Positions 9,502 to 17,645 of a DNA stretch of 64,000 bases are shown one piece after another. The DNA comes from Endozoicomonas sp. SCSIO W0465 (GTDB taxonomy: Bacteria > Pseudomonadota > Gammaproteobacteria > Pseudomonadales > Endozoicomonadaceae), in contig NZ_CP092417.1 of NCBI RefSeq assembly GCF_023716865.1, forward strand, positions 2,520,001-2,584,000, read 5' to 3'. Both the position numbers and the translations under genes were made by a program. Numbering within the stretch: position 1 is the first letter of the stretch; every line of letters begins with the position of its first letter. Below the pieces are notes generated by a model that saw only the letters and a list, made by a program, of their open reading frames with translations, was not told the origin of the DNA and ran no database searches.

Positions 9502-9532
9502 GAGCCCGTATTCGGGCTTCTGTATTGTTTTT
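9502..9532 (+). terminator. Rho-independent terminator of the former htpG
   Basis: AGCCCG-TATT-CGGGCT hairpin 15 bases after the htpG stop, followed by TCTGTATTGTTTTT. Confidence 0.65.
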
Positions 9533-9671
9533 CCTGGTGGTACGATGGGGTCTTACTCGCTAAAAGAGGAGTCTTTTTTGTTCAGATCCGGAAACAAGGC
9601 GTGTTCTTTATCTTTTAAAAACGCAGCAATCCACTGATGTCAGGAGTGTCAGGTCTTATTATGGATGATTG

Positions 9672-9913
9672 CTACCGGATCTCCTGGTTGCAATAGAGGA
9701 GGTCTCTCAAAATCCGGTTTCTGCCGATGGATCTGGCGAAAATGCTGTTTGGGTGATTATGTTGCATCGAGCGAAGTTTCTCCGGGGTTACTTTTATCCC
9801 GAAGGGAATAACCTTAACGGCCCGGGCAAAGGTTTTATCTTTGAATATTTATTATCCCTCTCCCTGTTCCAGGCATATGAGAATGCAGCAAACCCATATA
9901 TTGTTGTTTCCAT
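9672..9913 (-). pseudogene. 5' remnant of a paralogue of the adjacent 501-aa gene
   Basis: The - strand from ATG at 9913 reads METTIYGFAAFSYAWNRERD, then NKYSKIK, which aligns with the N-terminus of the neighbouring intact protein (ALYGLSAFSYVWNTERDNQCSKIK). A one-base deletion (ATAAAACC against ATAAAGGCC) then shifts the frame. In the next frame the similarity resumes as RAVKVIPFGIKV and later NHPNSIFARSIGR (intact: RAVKVIPFGIKI, NHPTSLFARSISK). It ends at TAG around 9672. Only the first ~75 codons survive, placed just past the 3' end of the intact copy, so it is a decayed tandem duplicate. Confidence 0.8.
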
Positions 9914-9934
9914 GAAAAATCTTCCTTTGATTGC

Positions 9935-11440
9935 TTATTTTGCTCTCAAATGCTCGGGTACATCCAGCTTATCAAGATATTCATCCGATAGTTCATCATA
10001 AAAGTACATATTATGATATCCAATCGTACCTCTTAATCCTTCCAGGGAGTGGCCATTTACAGACCGCGGAGCAAGAATCAGGACGTCATCCTCATGGAGA
10101 TCCAAATGGTAAAGATTGCCATTGTTTTCCATTGACTGTAATCCATACACTTCATTTAGCAGCAGACCCTGCCTGGTGATGACACTTTTAGGTAAATTTC
10201 CTTTTAGAATGACCAAATTACCGTATCCCCAGTACACGGATTGTGGGGAGAATCTCAGCTCACTGGTGTTTTTGAAATCAAACCCAAGTATTATATTTTT
10301 GATTGATATCAGGTTGGCGATCGTCTGTTCTACGTCTTTTGAATCAATATCTTCCGGATTGTTCTGCGCCTGTTTCTGAAAGTCTGTATACAGTGTATGA
10401 ATAATGGAGTGAACTCTGCACTCTTTATCTCTCATTTCATCAAGAACAAAATGAATAAGATAGGCGGGGATTTCATTTTGTTTGGCAACATCATTAATTC
10501 TGTCAAAGTAATCCACTTTATCAGTATAAGATAACGTCATGCCATTTTTTACAAACGACCACTGAAATGAGTTTTTTACACCCTTTCTTGGCTCGATCAT
10601 GATGTCATACAGTGGGATCTTTTCCATCAGGATAAGAGCTTTTATCTTTTCCATATCAAACTTTAAATTTTTTCTTTCATGCGCTACCCCGGTTTCATAA
10701 TTGACAAAGCCTTTTCTGCACAAGGCCTCTCCTGGTAAAAGTTTCTGGTCTTCAACAAGCATTGATTGATACACTTCAGCCACAGTGGGTGAAGCATGGG
10801 CAACAAATGTATCATGGTAGTTAGTAAACCAGTCATCAAGAAAAGATTGCCCGGAGGTTTTTTGCTTTTGAGTTACTTCCACACAGGGGAAATTATCCAG
10901 AAAAGAAAAATCATCTTCATTAATGGGTTGGGCAAGCTTACTTATGGCGATAGCAGGTTGTATAACGGTTTTTTGTTCGGTAGAAAGTTCTCCGTGAGTG
11001 ATCTTATCTTCCATCACTGTTATGTCTTTGTTTGTCCGGAAACCAGCCTCGATTTCCTCTGTGTCAGGAATTTTTGAGTCGTTGGGCAGGGCGGATGACT
11101 GGCCAAAAGTTTCTGCAGGAGAGGACAATTCATATGTATTTGTGTCCACAGGGTTCAGTTCATGATCCCGTAAGATAGAGGGTGTTGATTGTTGCTGGTG
11201 GTCATCGTTGATATTAAGCAGATTGAGCAAATCAGGTCTTTTGCTGATGGATCTGGCGAAAAGACTGGTTGGGTGATTCTGAAGAATCAATTTGCCATCG
11301 ACCTGTTTAATCTTTATTCCAAAAGGTATTACCTTCACCGCCCTGATAAAGGCCTTTATCTTTGAACATTGGTTATCCCGTTCTGTGTTCCAGACATACG
11401 AGAATGCGCTCAGTCCGTAAAGTGCAATATCCATGAACAA
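9935..11440 (-). CDS. Hypothetical protein, 501 aa, member of a duplicated family
   Basis: No known domain recognised. The N-terminal ~75 residues (ALYGLSAFSYVWN, RAVKVIPFGIKIKQVDGKLI, HPTSLFARSISKR) define a module that is repeated in the adjacent decayed copy. Residues about 80-190 are polar and probably disordered. The C-terminal ~300 residues look globular (YETGVAHERKN, PLYDIMIEPRKGVKNSFQWS, LHEDDVLILAPRSVNG, YDELSDEYLDKLDVPEHL). There is no signal peptide or membrane helix. The late pattern is compatible with a toxin/ADP-ribosyltransferase-like C-terminus, but I cannot support that. AT-rich base use and lack of recognisable relatives suggest a lineage-specific accessory gene. Confidence 0.65.
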   Translation of the reverse strand: MFMDIALYGLSAFSYVWNTERDNQCSKIKAFIRAVKVIPFGIKIKQVDGKLILQNHPTSLFARSISKRPDLLNLLNINDDHQQQSTPSILRDHELNPVDTNTYELSSPAETFGQSSALPNDSKIPDTEEIEAGFRTNKDITVMEDKITHGELSTEQKTVIQPAIAISKLAQPINEDDFSFLDNFPCVEVTQKQKTSGQSFLDDWFTNYHDTFVAHASPTVAEVYQSMLVEDQKLLPGEALCRKGFVNYETGVAHERKNLKFDMEKIKALILMEKIPLYDIMIEPRKGVKNSFQWSFVKNGMTLSYTDKVDYFDRINDVAKQNEIPAYLIHFVLDEMRDKECRVHSIIHTLYTDFQKQAQNNPEDIDSKDVEQTIANLISIKNIILGFDFKNTSELRFSPQSVYWGYGNLVILKGNLPKSVITRQGLLLNEVYGLQSMENNGNLYHLDLHEDDVLILAPRSVNGHSLEGLRGTIGYHNMYFYDELSDEYLDKLDVPEHLRAK

Positions 11441-11496
11441 ATCCTGTTTTTTTATTGGCTTTCACTATTTCTTGACATTATAGCCAGCATAAAAGT

Positions 11497-11682
11497 TCAG
11501 GGATTGGTGATGTTTAACTGATGGGTGGTTTTGATGGCTGCCATACCGTTACGCTCAATGCAGGGGATCTGCACCAGCCCGGCAATGGGATCGCAGGTCC
11601 TACCCAGATGGTGTTCTATGCCGATTTCAGCAGCATTTTCCACCTGCTCCACGGTGGCGCCCTGAACCGCTGCCAAAGCTGA
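11497..11682 (-). pseudogene. sdaA: Internal fragment of L-serine dehydratase (sdaA)
   Basis: The - strand reads SALAAVQGATVEQVENAAEI, then GIEHHLGRTCDP, IAGLVQIPCIERNGMAAIK, before unrelated codons and TGA. This is the alpha-domain segment of iron-sulfur L-serine ammonia-lyase that contains an Fe-S ligand Cys in TCDP and IPCIERN. Sequence on both sides is unrelated, so both ends of the gene are missing; only ~55 codons remain. Confidence 0.82.
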
Positions 11683-11734
11683 TTTGTTTTATTACCCGCC
11701 ACGCCTAAGCGCGAATCCGGACATGATTATTCGA

Positions 11735-12843
11735 GGCTAAGTTACCGTTAATGGTTGGAAGCACCAATGTTCAGTAATTCTGCTGATCAACCGGCCAACA
11801 GTTAATTTTTTTGCTGCCGTCAGTTCTCGCCTCCAGGCCAGATAATGGGGAAGGTAACGAGTTGCAACCCCTTGGAATACGCCGCCAATCCAGCGTTTTA
11901 AATGACTGTGATAAGAATTTACAGTCTGGATGTGGTAGATGCCTTCAACAACATGTTGACCTGCTGATGTCACCAGCTCCTTGAAGACAAATCCAAGCTT
12001 GTCAGCAAGTTTTTCGTGAGCGAGGTGTGCATCCGCACAGACCGTGGCCTGTATCGATATGCGGCCATTTAAATGCCTGCACAATTCATTAGCACTTTCG
12101 TTTTCTAATACACCGTCAACGGTATTTCGATTACGGTCCCGAGCCACCATTACCGGGACTTTTCGGGCTTTGTTGGGATCATTACCCCGCTTTCGGGTTG
12201 GCCGTGGAAGGCCTTCTCTTTGCCCTTTGAAGGATTCACGGAAAAATGTTTCATCAAGCTCAGTAATGCCACAAAGCTCTTCTGCTTGATCATTATTAAT
12301 CACTTCAAGAAAGCGGTGACGCCAGCGGAACGCAGTTTTCAAGTCAATGGCATTCTCAGCAGCAGCTGGTCGCAAGACCATAGAGTGAGTCATACCTGCG
12401 AGGTACTTGTTCCATTTTTCAGGGTGCCTGAGCCTTGCCAAAGGCGTTCCACTAAAGGCGTTAAACGTTGAGTCGCAAGTCTTGCAGTGGTAGCGCTGTC
12501 GGCCATTTCGTATGCCCCAGCGACCAACGCTATGGCTTTTGCATTTGGGGCACCTGGGGTTTTCGGCAAATTGGGCAAGTATGCTCTTTTCTACGTCAGG
12601 TGTTGCATTATCGTTATTGGGTATAGATTCACTGTAAACAGGTTCAGAGTCAGTGGTTTCTACTACCTCGGTAACCTCTATTTGAGTACTAAGGAGCGAG
12701 TTGTTAAGAATGTCTCGCTGTTCACTGGTTAATGTTGAAATGGAATCAATAAAATTCTGGAAGAGTTCAGATTGCATATCACTCCCCTACAACGTAGATT
12801 TTATGGGAGTTTAGCTGATTCAACCATTAACGGTAACTTAGCC
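11735..12843 (-). mobile_element. IS1595-like (ISXO2-type) insertion sequence, copy 1, 1,109 bp
   Basis: The ends are inverted repeats GGCTAAGTTACCGTTAATGG and its complement. It is flanked by a perfect 9-bp direct repeat ATTATTCGA (11726-11734 and 12844-12852). The same 1,109-bp element recurs at 62728-63836 in the opposite orientation. The insertion lies exactly over the terC stop codon, which the target duplication preserves. Confidence 0.93.
11737..12777 (-). CDS. IS1595-family (ISXO2-like) transposase
   Basis: 346-aa transposase. It has an N-terminal zinc ribbon (CPKCKSHSVGRWGIRNGRQ and YHCKTC), then an ISXO2-type DDE/N domain with ELDETFF, CADAHLAH and the terminal SYHSHLKRWIGGVFQGV block. 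The frame is intact and identical in product to the copy at 62794-63834, so this is a recent and possibly active element. The stop codon (TAG) overlaps the terminal inverted repeat. Confidence 0.93.
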   Translation of the reverse strand: MQSELFQNFIDSISTLTSEQRDILNNSLLSTQIEVTEVVETTDSEPVYSESIPNNDNATPDVEKSILAQFAENPRCPKCKSHSVGRWGIRNGRQRYHCKTCDSTFNAFSGTPLARLRHPEKWNKYLAGMTHSMVLRPAAAENAIDLKTAFRWRHRFLEVINNDQAEELCGITELDETFFRESFKGQREGLPRPTRKRGNDPNKARKVPVMVARDRNRNTVDGVLENESANELCRHLNGRISIQATVCADAHLAHEKLADKLGFVFKELVTSAGQHVVEGIYHIQTVNSYHSHLKRWIGGVFQGVATRYLPHYLAWRRELTAAKKLTVGRLISRITEHWCFQPLTVT

Positions 12844-12844
12844 A

Positions 12845-13597
12845 TTATTCGATGTCACCATCCATCGGCTTGCGAAGTTGTACTGGCTCACTTTTGCTCT
12901 TGCGCAGTTTCAGGTTCAGCAGCTCTACCACCACTGAGAACGCCATGGCGAAGTAGACGTAGCCTTTATGAATGTGGACATCGAAGCCTTCGACGATCAG
13001 GGTCATGCCCACCAACACCAAGAACGACAACGCCAGCATCTTCACGGTTGGGTGGTTATCAACAAACTCACCAATCGCTTTGGCCGAGAACAGCATCACA
13101 CCCACCGCAATCACGATAGCAATCGCCATGACCGCCAGCTGATCCGCCAGGCCTACCGCGGTGATTACCGAGTCCAGTGAGAATACCACGTCTAAGATGG
13201 CAATCTGCACCAGCACCATGCCCATGGTTGCGGTACCGGCGGTGGAGTGGGTTTCCTCTTCACCTTCCAGGCTTTGGTGGATCTCATGGGTAGCCTTCGC
13301 CAACAGAAACAAGCCACCGCCGATTAAGATGATGTCACGGCCAGAAATCGCCTGTTCAAATACAGTAAACAATGGATCGGTTAAGCCCATTACCCAAGTG
13401 AGGGAGAACAGCAGCACTAAACGGGTGAGCATCGCTAAGCCCAGGCCCATGCGGCGGGCAAAATCCCGATGGTGTTCTGGCAAGCGCGCCACCAAAATCG
13501 AGATGAAGATGATGTTATCGATGCCCAGCACGATCTCAAGTGAGGTAAGCGTTGCCAGGGCAATCCACGCCTCAGGGGAATAGATCCAATCAAACAT
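12845..13597 (-). CDS. TerC family integral membrane protein
   Basis: About 250 aa with seven or more hydrophobic helices and the TerC family marks: LTSLEIVLGIDNIIFISIL near the N-terminus, ISGRDIILIGGGLFLLAKAT in the middle, and AILDVVFSLDSVITAVGLAD, whose acidic residues are thought to bind metal. TerC-like proteins have been linked to tellurite resistance and to manganese export. The start is placed at MFDWIYSPEAW, the usual family N-terminus; a frame extension of 12 codons upstream (ATG at 13633) is less likely. The IS inserted at the stop codon leaves the protein whole but replaces its original downstream region. Confidence 0.88.
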   Translation of the reverse strand: MFDWIYSPEAWIALATLTSLEIVLGIDNIIFISILVARLPEHHRDFARRMGLGLAMLTRLVLLFSLTWVMGLTDPLFTVFEQAISGRDIILIGGGLFLLAKATHEIHQSLEGEEETHSTAGTATMGMVLVQIAILDVVFSLDSVITAVGLADQLAVMAIAIVIAVGVMLFSAKAIGEFVDNHPTVKMLALSFLVLVGMTLIVEGFDVHIHKGYVYFAMAFSVVVELLNLKLRKSKSEPVQLRKPMDGDIE

Positions 13598-13676
13598 ATC
13601 GTATAAACCAACTAATCTGACAAGATGGCGCAATGCCGTAGATCAACTACTAAAAATTCATCAAAAATTTGAGTTA

Positions 13677-13867
13677 GTTCCCATCCAAAAACTATAGCCC
13701 TTGGGCCACGTAGCCTACAGAGATTTGACGTGCTCTGAATTTACAGGAAAATCACATCAACTCCGCTGTAGCCCCCGAAAACTGGTTGAAAAAGGCGTCA
13801 AAACAAAACTTGATTTTTTCCCTCTAAGCCTTGGCACGCATAGGCTGCAGAGTTTTTGGACGAGAAC
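13677..13867 (+). mobile_element. 191-bp miniature element with ISNCY-type ends
   Basis: The left end GTTCCCATCCAAAAAC and right end GTTTTTGGACGAGAAC correspond to the ends of the ISNCY-like elements in this window (GTTCTCGTCCAAAAAC and complement). A 6-bp direct repeat GAGTTA flanks it (13671-13676 and 13868-13873). It has no coding capacity, so it is probably mobilised in trans by the 453-aa ISNCY transposase. Confidence 0.78.
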
Positions 13868-13873
13868 GAGTTA

Positions 13874-14249
13874 AGTAACAATTAACTTACACCTTGTTCC
13901 TTCATCCACACTCATGTCGAAAATCCGCGTCGAATTCGCCGCCAATACCGGGCTCAAAAGACAAACGGGACAATGCCATTCCGCCTTGTTCACATCGCTG
14001 CGGTAAGTGTAGTCGTGGTTATCCCGTGGTGAAGAATTGCCAAGCAATCTCCGGGATGTACCAAGCGGATACTATAAAGCCCCAGGTCATCCAGACCACC
14101 GTTGTCACCCTGAAATTTAACAAGTTGGGGAACAATTAGGTGAAGGCTGAAGTCAGACAGTTATAAATATCGGTTTTGCTTATTAATAAAAATAGATCTC
14201 AAGACAATGTAGACCTGACAGGTTTTGCAGATTGCAAAGGAATTAAGAA
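13874..14249. other. Intergenic region without a recognised gene
   Basis: Between the miniature element and the 1,040-aa gene. A short + reading frame around 13894-14139 has no recognisable relatives, no ribosome site and a biased Cys/Pro composition; I do not regard it as a gene. The last ~100 bases are AT-rich and probably hold the promoter of the downstream gene, which has AAGGA eight bases before its ATG. Confidence 0.4.
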
Positions 14250-17200
14250 ATGGAAAATTTATCTGGAAAACCACCGGTGTCGCAATGCAAAGCCTCACCA
14301 TTCGCAGAGACTTCCCAGTCTCGAACAGAGTCAAACCCTGCTGAAGGAAAGCCTGACCGCACATCTGGACCCCGATCTTTGACAACGGCTTCAGAATCTT
14401 TAAGCGCTGTAACGGTAAAAAACTCTGATCCGGGGGAAGAGTTCCCTTTGGGTCGATCTGAGCCTGTCAGGGATAGGCCGGTTCGAGTGCACTTTAGCCC
14501 AAAGGTACTGGTTCCCGGAAGCAAAAAGATTCAGAAGGATGAAGCAATATGCAGAAATGCTGATGCATTTGAGGGGATGCATAAGGTGATTACTGACCTT
14601 GCAGGCGAGTATACCCAGCTATTCAAAGAGGCATCTGTTTCATGCATTGGACTGGTCTACAGGGTTGATCCACCGAATGCCTTGACATGCTTTAAAAAGC
14701 TTCAGGATTTAATAAGAGAATATGAGAGTAAACTCATTGAAAGTTTTCCATCAATCCGAGCTCGAGGTGTTTCTGATGTTAAATTACAGGCCACTTTTAA
14801 GCAATGGCAATTGGCAGAGTCTTTTGGTCAGGACGCTGAGCTAGTAAAGAAAATCGGAGGTAAACAAGCGTTAGAAAAAAGCTATTGGTATGGTATGAGG
14901 CTGTCGTCAGTCTTGATTGGCTTTATGCGTAAACGAATGAATGCCAATTTTGCTTTCTCTGAAGTTATGCATACAAGACCTGACCTGATGAGACCTGATT
15001 TTACCCCGCATTGCTATATCAATTGGATACTGGAGAATTTGGAACTTTTAAAAGCCCACTACCAGGTTGCATGTGCCTCAGAGACGCTTGCAGATATTGC
15101 CTCTACTCAGATTCAGTCAATATATGATGATGCTGCCTTTACAGGTAATGTCATAATGAAAGAGGTTTGTGACCTGCTTAAATTTACTTGTCAGAATGAC
15201 TGTAATGTTGATTTTTGCAATCTGCTGTCTGCAAATAACAAGGTTTTGATTAATTGGCTTGATAGCCTTAATCTTGAGGATTTTGCAAGTGCCAGTTTTG
15301 CAAGAAAAAATGCCAGAAGGCTTTTCTACACCATTATTGGTTATTGCCTTGTTGGTAATTTTAAACAAGCCTGTATGTGTGTGGAAAGGATGGTGAAAGT
15401 ACTTCCACTGGGTGCCTTTGAGAAAGGTGATATTTTTTTATTAGTACTTCATCTTTCTTATTTGAGTGATGTTTTATTTCGGCATAACGCTGAGAATCTT
15501 GCAAAAGATTTTTTACGAGTGTCAGGATTTGAGAATCTGATCAAACTTGTGCAGGGAGTTTGTGAACAAGCCAACATTGCTGATAAGTTTGGTGGGCAAA
15601 TACTACCAGACAACCTCTATTATGATGCTGTTAAACTAATGCAGTGTATAGGGCTTGCAGTCAAGGATATTAGAAGTCGTTTGGAAATCGAAGAAAAAAA
15701 AGTCAATGATGCAGTTGTCGATTTGATTCATGATGATGAACTTGAGAAAAAAAATGAATTGGAAACAAGACTTAAGCGTCAGAGAGAGACGGTTAAAATT
15801 AAAAAGAGTAGGTGTCCTGTCAAAGAGACTGGCGTGAAAACAACAGTGGTCAATGTCCCTGGGAAAAAAGCGAATGAGAAACAGCAGGAGTTTTTACTTC
15901 ATCCTGATATATGTGCTGCTATTAATCTCTATCTGGCCAAGGTGCCGTTTCAGACGGTAGAACAGCGCCTGGAAAATTTATTGGTACATGGTAGCCAGAT
16001 AGATATTGCATTGGCTCAATATGCACTGGCAGACATGCTGCGAGACAAAATTTTGCGGACAGTTAAACAGTGTGAAAGCTATTTGCCCACGATAGAACAA
16101 TTTAACAACACCATTGTTCAAGATATATTGCCTGAGAAACTTGGGCTTGATTTCCTGTTTTGTGAAGCTATCCGAGTATATGCCCGTGAGTCAGAACCCG
16201 TGATCGAGGACTTGAATCATCTACATTCAGTCGTCAGGCAGTTTAACAGCCAGTGCTCAGATGAGGGGGAGCTACTGCACGATATTGCCGATAAGATGAT
16301 TGAGTTACACGATCAGCTTGCTGATCTGACGACCAGGGGAGAAAAGGTTGCTGAGGATTGTAAGCTGCTGGACAGGTTATATAAGTTGAGGGGGGGAGTC
16401 CTGAGAAAACAGGGGCACAATGCTTCAAAGGATCCAGCTAAAGCTGGCAGTCTTAAGGAAGCATCGAATTCGCTCAGAGTCAATGGTGGTCAAATTGAAA
16501 GGGCTTGTTCTTCCCTGAGATCGTTGGCTTCCTGGGAGGTTTGTCATCGTGCGCAACAAATTCTGGGTGACGAGGCTCAACAAAGTGCTGATGGTCCCCC
16601 TGAATCGGACCTTTCCGGTTCTGTTGTCAGCAATACAGAACAGAAGCCAGCATTTGCAATGCAAATCAATATTGAAGAAGCTGGTCGGGATACCCGGCAT
16701 GGCGATGTCGATATAATGGATAATCCAAATCTGCCAGCAGTATTGGGTCATGCGTTACCTGATTCGCTGGTGAATGCATCCTGTCATTCTGTTAAAGAAA
16801 AAGCGACACAGGAACATCAGAAGTCAGGTGAAGTGACTCCTGCAGAAAAGACGGGGCATGGTGCAGGAAAGAGTAAAAAAGCCAGGCAAAAGCAAAAGAA
16901 CAAACGGGCTCTGGCCAGCAACAAGGCGGAAGCACGAATGGGCGCTGATGTTAAGCCACATGAACTGGAATCCAGGTTTAATCGATACGTCAGAAATTAT
17001 CTTGAGAAGGGATATCTTCGTTCGGGTAAGCAGGTTCCCTCATGGTGTGAGGTAAGTCGATGGCTTGACAGATACCAGAGTCGACAACTATTCAGCCTGG
17101 ACGATATTGAGGCATTTCATTCTTCGTGGTCAGAAAAGGTTGAAAGCTTCGATTACGCAGACTTGAAATGTGACTTATCGGTATACGCAGAAGCCCTTGA

Positions 17201-17372
17201 AATGACGATCAAGGCAGAGCTGGACACTAATGAAGTCTTTATCTTCAGACCGGGAATGATGGTAACCAAAGTTGAGACAGATGGTGAACCGAATGATTAC
17301 GATATTGAGTTAGTCAGAGTCCGGAACGAGTGGTTTGCTTCACACAAACATTATTGGGATTGCTGTACCTGA
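14250..17372 (+). CDS. Large hypothetical protein, 1,040 aa
   Basis: No domain recognised. Residues 1-100 are Ser/Pro/Glu-rich and probably disordered. About 100-480 is a helical, Cys- and Leu-rich region (RKRMNANFAFSEVMHTRPD, KVLINWLDSLNLEDF, YTIIGYCLVGNFKQACMCVE). A charged coiled-coil-like stretch with lysine-rich segments follows (about 475-530, DELEKKNELETRLKRQRETV), then a second helical block (550-700). A basic linker (KSKKARQKQKNKR, about 875) is followed by a C-terminal domain (HELESRFNRYVRNYLEKGYL to the end). There is no signal peptide. AAGGA sits eight bases before the ATG. The architecture resembles lineage-specific effector-like proteins, but this is inference only. Confidence 0.7.
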   Translation: MENLSGKPPVSQCKASPFAETSQSRTESNPAEGKPDRTSGPRSLTTASESLSAVTVKNSDPGEEFPLGRSEPVRDRPVRVHFSPKVLVPGSKKIQKDEAICRNADAFEGMHKVITDLAGEYTQLFKEASVSCIGLVYRVDPPNALTCFKKLQDLIREYESKLIESFPSIRARGVSDVKLQATFKQWQLAESFGQDAELVKKIGGKQALEKSYWYGMRLSSVLIGFMRKRMNANFAFSEVMHTRPDLMRPDFTPHCYINWILENLELLKAHYQVACASETLADIASTQIQSIYDDAAFTGNVIMKEVCDLLKFTCQNDCNVDFCNLLSANNKVLINWLDSLNLEDFASASFARKNARRLFYTIIGYCLVGNFKQACMCVERMVKVLPLGAFEKGDIFLLVLHLSYLSDVLFRHNAENLAKDFLRVSGFENLIKLVQGVCEQANIADKFGGQILPDNLYYDAVKLMQCIGLAVKDIRSRLEIEEKKVNDAVVDLIHDDELEKKNELETRLKRQRETVKIKKSRCPVKETGVKTTVVNVPGKKANEKQQEFLLHPDICAAINLYLAKVPFQTVEQRLENLLVHGSQIDIALAQYALADMLRDKILRTVKQCESYLPTIEQFNNTIVQDILPEKLGLDFLFCEAIRVYARESEPVIEDLNHLHSVVRQFNSQCSDEGELLHDIADKMIELHDQLADLTTRGEKVAEDCKLLDRLYKLRGGVLRKQGHNASKDPAKAGSLKEASNSLRVNGGQIERACSSLRSLASWEVCHRAQQILGDEAQQSADGPPESDLSGSVVSNTEQKPAFAMQINIEEAGRDTRHGDVDIMDNPNLPAVLGHALPDSLVNASCHSVKEKATQEHQKSGEVTPAEKTGHGAGKSKKARQKQKNKRALASNKAEARMGADVKPHELESRFNRYVRNYLEKGYLRSGKQVPSWCEVSRWLDRYQSRQLFSLDDIEAFHSSWSEKVESFDYADLKCDLSVYAEALEMTIKAELDTNEVFIFRPGMMVTKVETDGEPNDYDIELVRVRNEWFASHKHYWDCCT

Positions 17373-17418
17373 TGCCGGCAGGCAAGATTCGACAATATCG
17401 ACAAGCAAAATTATCTGG

Positions 17419-17448
17419 TTGACATCATTGATTGGTAACGATGATCAT
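17419..17448 (+). promoter_or_regulatory. Candidate sigma-70 promoter for thrS
   Basis: TTGACA, an 18-base spacer, then GATCAT (4 of 6 matches to TATAAT), about 200 bases before the thrS start. Read from sequence only. Confidence 0.35.
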
Positions 17449-17509
17449 TAGAGGCTAAACCTGAATTTTTCTCCCTCGCTTTTACAAGCCCATAGTTCAT
17501 GAATGAAGG

Positions 17510-17645
17510 CTGGGAAAATTCATGCAATCCTTGGTGTGGATTGCCACTGGTTTCTGGCTCTCAGCCCTGCGTATGGGTTGGCACGAGCCATCAACAAGCA
17601 GCCTCCGGTACGGGCTGCCACTGACAACAATGTAAGGACTCCTTC
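17510..17645 (+). promoter_or_regulatory. thrS 5' leader, possible translational operator
   Basis: A ~130-base leader with potential stem-loops, for example GCAGCC (17598-17603) pairing with GGCTGC (17613-17618), just before the ribosome site (AAGGA, seven bases from ATG). In E. coli, ThrRS represses its own translation by binding tRNA-like arms in this position. That this leader does the same is an inference. Confidence 0.3.

Noticed and set aside
13894..14139. 81-codon frame with Cys/Pro-rich start
   Set aside because: No ribosome site, no recognised family, odd composition; kept only as unexplained intergenic sequence.
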